The notes under the pieces were generated by a model. That model did not search any database and had not been told where the DNA came from. It worked only from the letters and a program-made list of their open reading frames with translations. From Candidatus Pelagibacter sp. (GTDB lineage: Bacteria; Pseudomonadota; Alphaproteobacteria; Pelagibacterales; Pelagibacteraceae), in assembly GCA_013204495.1 (NCBI GenBank), contig JABMNQ010000124.1:1-6485 (forward strand): DNA of 6,485 bases. The letters are read 5' to 3'. This document shows, piece by piece, positions 1 to 6,485 of this stretch (within the stretch, counting starts at the first letter, position 1; every line of letters begins with the position of its first letter). Position numbers and translations under genes: made by a program.

Positions 1-594
1 GAATTGGCCGCTCACGATTCTATTGTAAATTTTTCAGGAACATTAAATACTTGTGCTGTTGCATTAATGAAAATATCAAATGATGTAAGATTTTTAGGAT
101 CAGGGCCTAGGGCTGGATATGGTGAGTTAACACTTCCAGAAAATGAACCTGGCTCATCAATTATGCCTGGCAAGGTTAATCCCACTCAATGTGAGGCTGT
201 TACGATGGTTTGCGCCAAGGTAATTGGAAATCATACTGGAATTACAGTCGCTGGCTCTCATGGTCATTTTGAATTAAATGTATTTAAACCAATGATTGCA
301 CATAATGTGCTGGAATCAATAGATCTTATTGCAGATAGTACTAAAAATTTTGCACTTTATTGTGTTAATGGAATTCAAGCTAACAAAAAAAAAATTAAAG
401 AGCATCTGGATAATTCTTTAATGCTAGTTACAGCTCTAGCTCCTCATATTGGATATGATAACGCAGCAAGAATTGCAAAAACAGCTTTAAAGAATGGGAC
501 CACCTTGAAAGAGGAAACTTTAAAAACAGGTCTTATTAAAGAAAAAGATTATGAGCGAATAGTTGATCCTAGAAAAATGATCTACCCTTCATAA
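1..594 (+). CDS. fumC: Class II fumarate hydratase (fumarase C), C-terminal part, 5' end outside window
   Basis: Fumarase C reversibly hydrates fumarate to L-malate in the cytoplasmic TCA cycle; the family works as an iron-independent homotetramer. The frame is open from base 1, so these 197 residues are roughly the last 40% of a protein usually near 460 aa. The TTG at base 4 is an internal Leu codon, not a start. The superfamily signature [11 protein letters not shown] lies at fragment residues 51-61, with the catalytic-loop Ser pair at 52-53 and Lys58 and Asn60 of the active site. It is followed by TQCEA, which favours fumarase over aspartase or argininosuccinate lyase. [11 protein letters not shown] (87-97) and the [15 protein letters not shown] block (about 139-153) are also typical of FumC, as is the short C-terminal domain after it. 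The active-site His of the central domain would lie upstream of the window. The stop is 592-594, and the 3' end overlaps the opposing AsmA-like gene by 13 bp. A run of ten A at 385-394 encodes Lys codons. No frameshift is seen. Confidence 0.96.
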   Translation, partial: ELAAHDSIVNFSGTLNTCAVALMKISNDVRFLGSGPRAGYGELTLPENEPGSSIMPGKVNPTQCEAVTMVCAKVIGNHTGITVAGSHGHFELNVFKPMIAHNVLESIDLIADSTKNFALYCVNGIQANKKKIKEHLDNSLMLVTALAPHIGYDNAARIAKTALKNGTTLKEETLKTGLIKEKDYERIVDPRKMIYPS

Positions 595-2054
595 ATGCTA
601 AGCAGCTCATTTAGTAAAACTCTAGTTTTAACTAAATTATTTAAATTATTGTCCCTAAACCCTTCTATTATATTAAAAAATTGAGTACTCACTTCATTAT
701 TGTTAATTTTAACATTATTAAATTCTATTTCATTACTCAAAAAATCATAATTTAAATTAATTACAATATTTCTAATTTCTTTTCTCGATTTTTTATCCGT
801 ATTAAGAAAAGAAAATAAAGCATTAGAATTTTTAATATCAAACAATATATCTGTATTTAAAATTAACTTATTATTCTCAAAAAATAGATTACTATTACTT
901 AGCTCTAATAAGCCTATATCTTCATTGACAAATTTTGAGCTATCTAAATTCACCTTACCATTAAGAATATTAAAGTATATTTGCGCATTATGAAAAATTC
1001 CTTCATTAGTGTTTGAATTAATAATTAAGGATGTATTTAAACTTATATTTTCATTAAATAACAATTCTGATTTAAGAAATTCAATTAAAATAGGATTAAG
1101 ATTAAATAATCTGGACATCTTATAATCACTTAGATTAATATTTAAATTTAAATCAAATGGATTAATTGATAACTTGCCATTGTAATTTATTTGTGAACTT
1201 TTTACCCTTGAGTTATTTGAATTAAATTCAATAGAGTTGTCATTTACTTCGTATTCAGTATTAATTTTGGAGTTTAAAAATGAAATAATATTTTTTCCTT
1301 TAGCTGAAGTATTTTTTTCTGCAAATGATTCATTATAGATACTTAAATTAAGAGATTTCGCTTCAAAATTAATTTCTTTTTTTCTAATTAGATCCTTTTT
1401 ATTTTTTAATTCAAAATTAAAAGGTATTTTAAAAACACTGCCTTTTAATTTTAATAAATTTATTAGTTTTTTTTCGTCTAAAAATAAGGTTGCTTTATCT
1501 ATTTTAATAATTGAGATTATTTCATCTAAATTGTCTTTAAAAAAAATATTACTTTTATTTATTGTAATTTTTTTATTAGAAAACTGATTATCGATAGAAT
1601 CAATTAATACATTAAGGCTGCCTCTTAATAAAAAAAAATTTGCTTTATTGATGGTTATATTTTCTATAAACATTTTATCTTTATTAAATAGATTTTTTTG
1701 ACTCAAAAATATTTTAAAATTTTTAACATCTACTATTGATTCTTGATTTTTTAATATCTTAGAATCTTTAATTAAATAATGGGGCGCTGGGAGAATTTGA
1801 TATGAAAAATCATTAAAAGAACTAAGATCTATTTTAAATTCACTAAGAAGTTTGGTTTTAATATTATCTTTTGCCCAATCCTTGTCATATAAAAGAGGCA
1901 ACAGTAGGTAAAATATATATAAAAATAATACACTAATAAAAGTTATTAAAAATTTATTAAAGCTACTAATTATAAATTTATTATTTGTTTTATTCTTAAC
2001 ATTAAATATTGTATTTCTTACAAAGTTATTAAAAATTTTGACAATTTTTTTCAT
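582..2054 (-). CDS. AsmA family-like inner-membrane-anchored protein
   Basis: A 490-residue protein of envelope type. Residues 1-34 are basic and Asn-rich. They precede one hydrophobic helix (about 35-54, ending LLLPLLYD), with no cleavage site apparent, so it looks like a signal anchor with the bulk of the protein in the periplasm. The next stretch resembles the AsmA N-terminus: a helix after the membrane segment ([15 protein letters not shown]), then [15 protein letters not shown] (87-101), matching the AsmA pattern of a Pro-x-Pro followed by a strand, then alternating strands such as [10 protein letters not shown] and [13 protein letters not shown]. The rest is a long series of short alternating beta-strands, as expected of the groove-like AsmA/TamB/YhdP fold. 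Family members are linked to phospholipid transport to the outer membrane and envelope homeostasis; this role is inferred here from fold resemblance only. It begins with ATG, without a recognisable Shine-Dalgarno, 43 bp from divergent uvrD, and its stop lies inside the end of fumC. At 490 aa it is shorter than E. coli AsmA (about 617 aa). A lineage-specific protein with a similar fold is the alternative. Confidence 0.68.
   Translation of the reverse strand: MKKIVKIFNNFVRNTIFNVKNKTNNKFIISSFNKFLITFISVLFLYIFYLLLPLLYDKDWAKDNIKTKLLSEFKIDLSSFNDFSYQILPAPHYLIKDSKILKNQESIVDVKNFKIFLSQKNLFNKDKMFIENITINKANFFLLRGSLNVLIDSIDNQFSNKKITINKSNIFFKDNLDEIISIIKIDKATLFLDEKKLINLLKLKGSVFKIPFNFELKNKKDLIRKKEINFEAKSLNLSIYNESFAEKNTSAKGKNIISFLNSKINTEYEVNDNSIEFNSNNSRVKSSQINYNGKLSINPFDLNLNINLSDYKMSRLFNLNPILIEFLKSELLFNENISLNTSLIINSNTNEGIFHNAQIYFNILNGKVNLDSSKFVNEDIGLLELSNSNLFFENNKLILNTDILFDIKNSNALFSFLNTDKKSRKEIRNIVINLNYDFLSNEIEFNNVKINNNEVSTQFFNIIEGFRDNNLNNLVKTRVLLNELLSIYEG
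609..637 (+). terminator. Possible fumC terminator hairpin inside the opposing gene
   Basis: Fifteen bases after the fumC stop there is an inverted repeat. ATTTAGT (609-615) pairs with ACTAAAT (631-637), and AAAAC (616-620) pairs with GTTTT (625-629). The loop is TCTA and one A is bulged at 630. The 12 bp stem has only two G-C pairs, and the run that follows (TATTTAAATTATT) is AT-rich but not a clean U-tract. The position right after fumC fits a terminator, but in DNA this AT-rich such a repeat can arise by chance. It lies in codons for about residues 473-482 of the AsmA-like protein. Confidence 0.28.
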
Positions 2055-2097
2055 AAATACAGTTTAAGTTTAAATATCTTATAATGAAATTTTAAAA
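2055..2097. promoter_or_regulatory. 43 bp divergent intergenic region between the AsmA-like gene and uvrD
   Basis: This is the only non-coding DNA in the window and must hold the start signals for both flanking genes unless promoters extend into coding sequence. It contains a tandem hexamer GTTTAA-GTTTAA at 2062-2073 and a perfect TATAAT toward uvrD at 2080-2085. On the other strand, TATAAG (complement of 2078-2083) could act as a -10 for the AsmA-like gene, giving a leader of about 17 nt. The two -10 candidates overlap, so if both are real, polymerase could not occupy them at the same time. Neither start codon has a Shine-Dalgarno-like GGAG in front of it. Confidence 0.55.
2080..2085 (+). 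promoter_or_regulatory. Candidate -10 box (TATAAT) for the uvrD operon
   Basis: The hexamer matches the sigma-70 -10 consensus exactly. The best -35 is weak: AATACA at 2056-2061 with an 18 bp spacer, which shares only the final ACA with TTGACA. Initiation about 7 nt downstream of the -10 would fall near 2092, leaving only about six nucleotides before the uvrD ATG at 2098. In DNA this AT-rich a TATAAT can occur by chance, but here it sits in the only intergenic gap, in the right orientation and upstream of a start codon. Confidence 0.5.
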
Positions 2098-4128
2098 ATG
2101 ATAAACTCTGAATATTTAAATAATCTTAACAACGCACAAAGGGAAGCTGTTTTATATCTTGACGGACCATTGTTAATAGTGGCTGGCGCAGGTTCTGGGA
2201 AAACTAAAGTTTTAACCTCTAGAATTGCTCATATTATTAATGAAAAGAAGGCTTTTCCTAACCAAATACTATCTGTAACTTTCACTAATAAAGCTGCAAA
2301 AGAAATGCAAAGTAGAGTAAGTGCAATATTAAACTCAGAAGCTATAGGCCTGACTTGGCTTGGAACATTTCACTCTATTTGTGCAAAGCTATTAAGAAAA
2401 CATGCTCCTGCTGCTGGATTAACTTCTAATTTTACAATTATTGATACAGATGATCAGGTAAGATTAATTAAAAATATATGTAAAGCTGAAAATATAGACA
2501 TTAAACAATTGGCACCAAAATATATTTTATCAATTATAGATAGATGGAAAAATAAAGGTTTTTATCCAAATGAAGTTGTTATTAATAGAAACGATATATA
2601 TGAAAAAACTGTACTTCCTCTATATAAAATTTATCAACAAAAACTATTAGACTTAAATGCATGTGACTTTGGAGATTTAATCTTACACGTTGTAAAAATT
2701 CTAGAGAGAAATTTAGATATAAGAGAAATTTATTCTAATAATTTTAAGTATATATTGGTCGACGAATATCAAGACACAAACTATATTCAAAGTAGATGGC
2801 TTTATCTATTATCTGATAAACATAAAAATTTATGCTGTGTTGGAGATGATGATCAATCTATTTATAGCTGGCGTGGTGCTGAAATTAAGAATTTTTTGGA
2901 ATTTGATCAAGTTTATAAAAATGTTAAAGTAATTAGGTTAGAGGAAAATTATCGATCATCACAAAATATCTTATCAGTCGCTTCAAGCTTAATTGCTAAT
3001 AACCAAAATAGAGTTGGTAAAACTTTAAAAACAACAATGGAAGTGGGGGATCTTGTTAAACTTAATTGTTTTAAAAATGGAAAAGATGAAGCAATAGGAA
3101 TATCGGATGAAATAGAAAAAAAACTTAAAAAAAAATATTCATTTAACAACATAGCAATTTTAGTTAGAGCAATATTTCAAACTAGAGAGTTTGAAGAACG
3201 TTTTTTAAAAATTGGCCTTCCTTATAGAATTTTAGGAGGGACAAAATTTTATGAAAGGGCGGAGATTAAAGACTGTGTTGCTTACTTAAGGTTAATTCAC
3301 CAACCAAAAGATGATTTAGCTTTTGATAGAATAGTAAACAATCCTAAACGTTCTATTGGAGAAAGTACCATCAAATCAATACATGAGTTTTCAAAAAAAA
3401 ATTCTGTAAGTTTAGAGATTTCTTCAAAACAATTAATTGAACAAAATTTAATCAAACCAAAAACCAAAATAGGCTTGAGTTCTTTTTTACTCTTAGTGGA
3501 TAAATGGAGAAATGATATTAATATAAAAAAAATCAATCACATCAAACTTCTTCAATTAGTTTTGGACGAGTCGGGTTATTCGTCGATGCTAAAAAATAAA
3601 AAAGATATAGAAAATGAAAATAGGCTAGAAAATATTAAAGAACTTTTAAGTGCCATGAAGGAATTTGATAACTTGGAAAGTTTTTTAGAGCATGTCGCGC
3701 TAGCAACTTCAATTGATCAAGATTGGGAAGGTGAAAAAGTTAATATGATGACTATGCATGGCTCTAAAGGTCTTGAGTTTGATGTTATTTTTTTGCCTGG
3801 TTGGGAAGAAGGGCTTTTTCCACACCAAAAATCTATTGAAGAAAAAGGTCAAAACGGACTTGAAGAAGAAAGAAGATTGGCATACGTAGGTATAACAAGG
3901 GCTAAAAAGAAAGCCCTAGTATCGTTCGCAATGAATAGGTTTTATCAAGGGAATTGGATAGATAGTATGGCCTCAAGATTTATTGAAGAACTTCCGGAAC
4001 AGTTTCTAGAAAAAAACTCATTCTTCGATGAGAGCAAAGAAGACGATTTTGAATTTAACCAAGATTTTGAAGTAAATGAAGGAGCAAGAAGTCCCGGGTG
4101 GATAAGGTATCAAAAAAGAATCAAATGA
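2098..4128 (+). CDS. uvrD: UvrD/PcrA-type superfamily 1A DNA helicase
   Basis: An ATP-dependent 3'-5' helicase of the UvrD/PcrA/Rep family, which removes UvrB-incision products in nucleotide excision repair, unwinds nicked strands in mismatch repair and displaces RecA. All SF1A motifs are visible in the 676 residues: Q motif LNNAQREAV (10-18), Walker A AGAGSGKT (29-36), Ia TFTNKAAKEM (61-70), Ib GTFHSICAKLL (89-99), Walker B VDEYQDTN (221-228), III GDDDQSIYSWRGA (249-261), IV EENYRSSQNIL (282-292), V MHGSKGLEFDVIFLPGWEEG (553-572) and VI ERRLAYVGITRAKK (591-604). The region around 380-545 is the 2B domain. After motif VI comes an acidic linker (about 643-661) and the tail SPGWIRYQKRIK. A C-terminal Tudor-like RNA-polymerase-binding domain, present in PcrA and many UvrD proteins, is not seen. 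The ATG at 2098 is chosen because an in-frame stop lies at 2071-2073 and no other start codon intervenes. The stop is fused to the next gene's start in ATGA. Confidence 0.97.
   Translation: MINSEYLNNLNNAQREAVLYLDGPLLIVAGAGSGKTKVLTSRIAHIINEKKAFPNQILSVTFTNKAAKEMQSRVSAILNSEAIGLTWLGTFHSICAKLLRKHAPAAGLTSNFTIIDTDDQVRLIKNICKAENIDIKQLAPKYILSIIDRWKNKGFYPNEVVINRNDIYEKTVLPLYKIYQQKLLDLNACDFGDLILHVVKILERNLDIREIYSNNFKYILVDEYQDTNYIQSRWLYLLSDKHKNLCCVGDDDQSIYSWRGAEIKNFLEFDQVYKNVKVIRLEENYRSSQNILSVASSLIANNQNRVGKTLKTTMEVGDLVKLNCFKNGKDEAIGISDEIEKKLKKKYSFNNIAILVRAIFQTREFEERFLKIGLPYRILGGTKFYERAEIKDCVAYLRLIHQPKDDLAFDRIVNNPKRSIGESTIKSIHEFSKKNSVSLEISSKQLIEQNLIKPKTKIGLSSFLLLVDKWRNDINIKKINHIKLLQLVLDESGYSSMLKNKKDIENENRLENIKELLSAMKEFDNLESFLEHVALATSIDQDWEGEKVNMMTMHGSKGLEFDVIFLPGWEEGLFPHQKSIEEKGQNGLEEERRLAYVGITRAKKKALVSFAMNRFYQGNWIDSMASRFIEELPEQFLEKNSFFDESKEDDFEFNQDFEVNEGARSPGWIRYQKRIK
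4125..4128 (+). other. ATGA stop-start overlap coupling uvrD to the aminopeptidase gene
   Basis: The aminopeptidase ATG (4125-4127) and the uvrD TGA (4126-4128) share bases, a layout typical of translational coupling in one operon. The only purine-rich sequence upstream is the A-rich AAAAAAGAA around 4112-4120, a weak ribosome binding site, so re-initiation by ribosomes finishing uvrD is plausible. An in-frame GTG at 4098 would add nine residues (MDKVSKKNQ) and lengthen the overlap to 31 bp. ATG is preferred because the family's N-terminal helix (NKINILRNKF) begins just after it. Confidence 0.8.
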
Positions 4129-5819
4129 TTAAAAATAAAATAAACATCCTAAGAAACAAATTTAATAAATATAAAATTGACGGATATATTATTCCTAAAA
4201 ATGATGATTATTTTTCTGAGTATGCAAAAAATGATAGATTGAGAACAATTACAAAATTTTCTGGTTCGGCTGGTATTGCTGTTATCTTAAAGAAAAATAA
4301 TTATTTGTTTGTTGATGGTAGGTATACTATTCAAGCCCAACAAGAATCTTCAAAAAAATTTAATATAATCGAAATCCATAAAAAACTACCACATAAAATT
4401 ATCAAGAATTATAATTTGGGCTATGACCCAAGTTTATTTACTAACAACACTCTCAACAAATACTTTGCACACAATAGACTTGTTTCGATTAATCAAAATT
4501 TAATTGATCAGATATCAACATTTAATGAAAAAAAAACAAAACCCTTTTATTCCCTAGAAAAAAAAATAGTAGGAGAAACTCATCAATCAAAAATTTCTAA
4601 AGTTGTAAAATTTCTTAATTCAAACAAAGCTGATTATTTATTTGTTAGCGCTCCTGAAAATGTAGCATGGTTATTAAATATCAGGGGGCATGACAATCCA
4701 AACAGCCCAATACCAAACGCAAGATTAATTATACACAAAAATAAGAAAATATATTTAATCACAGAAAAAACAAAAGCATTTAATATTATCAAAGAAAAAA
4801 AAATTAAAAAAAATCAGATCATTAATAACAATGATTTTTTAACTCTGATTAATCAGTTGTCTGGGGGGAGCTTTATAATTGATGATAAAACATGTTCAAT
4901 TTTTTATGAAAATATTATCAAAAAAAGGTTTAAGATATTAAAAGTAAATGACCCTATCTATAAATTTAAATCTATCAAAAATATGTATGAAATAAAACAT
5001 ATGATTGAAGCTCATAAGAAAGATGGATTAGCATTAACAAAATTTATCTATTGGATTAAAAATGTTAACAAAAAAAGTATAACGGAAGTTGATGCTCAAA
5101 ATAAATTAGAAAAATTTAGAAAACTAAGTAAAGACTATTTATTTCCAAGTTTTAACACTATAGCAGGGACAGGATCTAATGGAGCCATAGTGCATTACAG
5201 GGCTACAAGTAAAATTACTAAAAAAATCAACAAACAAGATATTTTTTTAGTAGACTCAGGTGGTCAGTATAAGTATGGAACAACAGATGTTACTAGGACT
5301 ATTTGTTTTACCAAACAAAAAAAATCTATAATGAATGCTTATACAAATGTTTTGAAAGGTCATATCGCCGTTGTCCAAACCAACTTAAATACATTTAATA
5401 CCGGGAAAAAAATTGATATCAGGGCTAGAAAATTTTTAAAAAAAGAAGGTTTAGATTATGCGCATGGAACTGGTCATGGTGTTGGTTTTTTTTTAAACGT
5501 ACACGAGGGTCCTCAATCGATTTCTAAATATAATAATATCAAAATTGAAGAAGGTATGATTTTAAGTAACGAGCCTGGATATTATAAGCAAAATCATTTT
5601 GGAATTAGAATAGAAAACCTTATTTATGCAAAACAATTAAATAATAAATTATCCTTTGAAAATCTTACATTCGCCCCCATAGAAAAAGATTTAATCAATT
5701 ATCAATTATTAAATGAAAGTGAAAAAGACTATTTATTTAAATATCATTTAAAAATTTACTCTGAATATTCAAGTGCATTAAATAAAAAAGAGAGAAAATG
5801 GCTAGCTAGTCTTATTTAA
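4125..5819 (+). CDS. Xaa-Pro aminopeptidase, M24B family, long three-domain (APP1-like) form
   Basis: A dimetal peptidase predicted to release the N-terminal residue from peptides whose second residue is proline. From the ATG it has 564 residues and no signal peptide, so it should be cytoplasmic. The N-terminal creatinase-like domain (about 1-130) carries FSGSAG and FVDGRYTIQAQ. The second creatinase-like domain (about 150-285) carries ENVAWLLNIRGHDNPNSP. The pita-bread catalytic domain (about 290-500) has all five expected metal ligands: Asp377 (VDSGGQY), Asp388 (TTDVTRT), His451 (HGTGHGVG), Glu483 (SNEPGYY) and Glu497 (GIRIEN). Proton-shuttle and substrate histidines are also present: His357, His447 and His460 (in NVHEGP). 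The last 50 or so residues (LTFAPIEKDL to WLASLI) match the M24 C-terminal domain. Length and architecture place it with the roughly 600 aa APP1 group rather than the roughly 440 aa E. coli PepP. It probably shares a transcript with uvrD and overlaps convergent ligA by 18 bp. Exact substrate preference is inferred from the family. Confidence 0.93.
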   Translation: MIKNKINILRNKFNKYKIDGYIIPKNDDYFSEYAKNDRLRTITKFSGSAGIAVILKKNNYLFVDGRYTIQAQQESSKKFNIIEIHKKLPHKIIKNYNLGYDPSLFTNNTLNKYFAHNRLVSINQNLIDQISTFNEKKTKPFYSLEKKIVGETHQSKISKVVKFLNSNKADYLFVSAPENVAWLLNIRGHDNPNSPIPNARLIIHKNKKIYLITEKTKAFNIIKEKKIKKNQIINNNDFLTLINQLSGGSFIIDDKTCSIFYENIIKKRFKILKVNDPIYKFKSIKNMYEIKHMIEAHKKDGLALTKFIYWIKNVNKKSITEVDAQNKLEKFRKLSKDYLFPSFNTIAGTGSNGAIVHYRATSKITKKINKQDIFLVDSGGQYKYGTTDVTRTICFTKQKKSIMNAYTNVLKGHIAVVQTNLNTFNTGKKIDIRARKFLKKEGLDYAHGTGHGVGFFLNVHEGPQSISKYNNIKIEEGMILSNEPGYYKQNHFGIRIENLIYAKQLNNKLSFENLTFAPIEKDLINYQLLNESEKDYLFKYHLKIYSEYSSALNKKERKWLASLI

Positions 5820-6485
5820 CATTTCCAACCATTCATTTTGATCAATAGTTTTTATGTTTAATTCTTTAGCTGTATTTATTTTTTTAGTAGTTGGTTTTTC
5901 ACCTACAATTAAATAATTAAGTTTTTTATTTACATTGCTAATTATTTTTCCAGAATTCTGCTCAATCAAAGATTTTGCTTCTGCTCTACTAATTCCGTTT
6001 AGCTTACCTGTAAGCATAAAAGTTTTATTATTTAATAATCCTTTATTATTTATTAATATCATGTTCTGTATCTTAAGATTTTTTCCTAGTTCTGATAAAA
6101 CGTTTAAGTTTGTTTTGTTTAAAAAAAATTTTTTAATTGATTGAATTTGAGTACTGCCAATTCCATCTATATTAAACAAACTTTCTATATTTTTATTATC
6201 AGATAATTTAAAAAAATTATCTGCTGTTTTTAAATGTCTGGCTATAAGCTTGGCATTTTCTTGACCTATATGCCTAATTCCTAATGCATATATAAATCTA
6301 TCTAATGAAATAATTATTTTTTGTTCAATCGAAAATCTTAAATTAGTTGAAGATAATCTACCCCAACCTTCTAATTTTTTTATTTTTTCATAGTCAAGAT
6401 TAAAAATATCCTGCGGTAATCTAATTAATTTTAAATTCCAAAAATTTTCTACGATTTTTTTTCCAAAACCATCAATATTAAATGC
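5802..6485 (-). CDS. ligA: NAD+-dependent DNA ligase, C-terminal part (HhH and BRCT domains), 5' end outside window
   Basis: LigA seals 3'-OH/5'-phosphate nicks using NAD+ in replication and excision repair. The frame is open from the right edge to the TAG at 5802-5804, giving 227 residues, about the last third of a protein of about 670-700 aa. The TTG at 6177-6179 could be mistaken for a start but is internal (LFNIDGIG). Numbering from the edge, the helix-hairpin-helix domain shows four motifs: AFNIDGFG (1-8), LEGWG (38-42), ALGIRHIG (67-74) and LFNIDGIG (103-110). LDRFIYALGIRHIG is a strong LigA hallmark. A BRCT domain follows (about 152-225), with TG at 159-160, SGK at 178-180 and the conserved Trp at 219. 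The adenylation domain with its catalytic Lys, the OB fold and the Cys4 zinc finger would lie just beyond the edge, as the zinc finger normally ends right before AF-x-IDG. The gene converges on the aminopeptidase gene with an 18 bp overlap. The domains are complete, with no frameshift seen. Confidence 0.96.
   Translation of the reverse strand, partial: AFNIDGFGKKIVENFWNLKLIRLPQDIFNLDYEKIKKLEGWGRLSSTNLRFSIEQKIIISLDRFIYALGIRHIGQENAKLIARHLKTADNFFKLSDNKNIESLFNIDGIGSTQIQSIKKFFLNKTNLNVLSELGKNLKIQNMILINNKGLLNNKTFMLTGKLNGISRAEAKSLIEQNSGKIISNVNKKLNYLIVGEKPTTKKINTAKELNIKTIDQNEWLEMLNKTS

Noticed and set aside
4..6. TTG at base 4 as the fumC start
   Set aside because: The encoded protein begins in the middle of the fumarase central domain and the frame is open at base 1, so the gene is cut by the window edge.
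2949..3152. 67-codon open frame on the minus strand inside uvrD
   Set aside because: It lies entirely within the well-supported helicase frame, between motifs IV and V, and its Phe/Ser/Leu-rich translation is what antisense reading of Lys/Asn-rich AT-rich coding DNA gives.
3297..3536. 79-codon open frame on the minus strand inside uvrD
   Set aside because: It falls within the 2B region of UvrD, has no recognisable domain or start signal, and its composition is that of an antisense shadow.
5838..5845. Palindrome TTGATCAA after the aminopeptidase stop as a terminator or operator
   Set aside because: It is only 8 bp with no loop and no U-tract, and it lies in the BRCT coding sequence of ligA; such short palindromes are expected by chance.
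5935..6144. 69-codon hydrophobic open frame on the plus strand inside ligA
   Set aside because: Its hydrophobic look, like a small membrane protein, comes from antisense Lys and Asn codons of the LigA HhH-BRCT region, which is clearly the real gene.
6177..6179. TTG as the start of a small stand-alone BRCT protein
   Set aside because: The frame is open upstream to the window edge and encodes recognisable LigA HhH sequence (AFNIDGFG, LDRFIYALGIRHIG), so this is an internal Leu codon of a truncated ligA.
1..6485. CRISPR arrays, IS elements, tRNA or rRNA genes, riboswitches, or a novel system
   Set aside because: No regularly spaced repeats, terminal inverted repeats, transposase motifs, cloverleaf or conserved RNA signature were seen, and nearly every base belongs to a recognised gene.

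Overview
The window is very AT-rich (about a quarter G+C by eye) and almost entirely coding. Its proteins are dominated by Lys, Asn, Ile and Phe, and the only intergenic space is 43 bp. Together with a class II fumarase, a UvrD ending in an alphaproteobacterial-style Pro-Gly-Trp tail and an AsmA-like envelope protein, this suggests a streamlined marine alphaproteobacterium of the SAR11/Pelagibacterales type. The assignment is inferred from composition and gene content; no rRNA or other phylogenetic marker is present.

Layout: (1) bases 1-594, plus strand, the 3' part of fumC, cut by the left edge. (2) Bases 582-2054, minus strand, a membrane-anchored AsmA-family-like protein whose last 13 bp overlap the end of fumC. 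(3) Bases 2055-2097, a 43 bp divergent intergenic region with a perfect TATAAT very close to the next start. (4) Bases 2098-4128, plus strand, a complete UvrD/PcrA helicase. (5) Bases 4125-5819, plus strand, a complete three-domain M24B Xaa-Pro aminopeptidase that starts inside an ATGA overlap with uvrD. (6) Bases 5802-6485, minus strand, the 3' part of ligA (NAD+-dependent DNA ligase). It overlaps the aminopeptidase end by 18 bp, and its reading frame stays open to the right edge.

The genes do not form one pathway. fumC belongs to the TCA cycle, the AsmA-like protein to the envelope, uvrD and ligA to DNA repair and replication, and the aminopeptidase to peptide turnover. The only co-directional pair is uvrD-aminopeptidase, probably one translationally coupled transcript. 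Both convergent junctions overlap at their stops, so any transcription terminator must lie inside the opposing gene.

I found no mobile element, CRISPR array, tRNA, rRNA, riboswitch or novel system. This is ordinary core genome, and the points of interest concern extreme compaction, a probable near-leaderless promoter and a shortened UvrD C-terminus.
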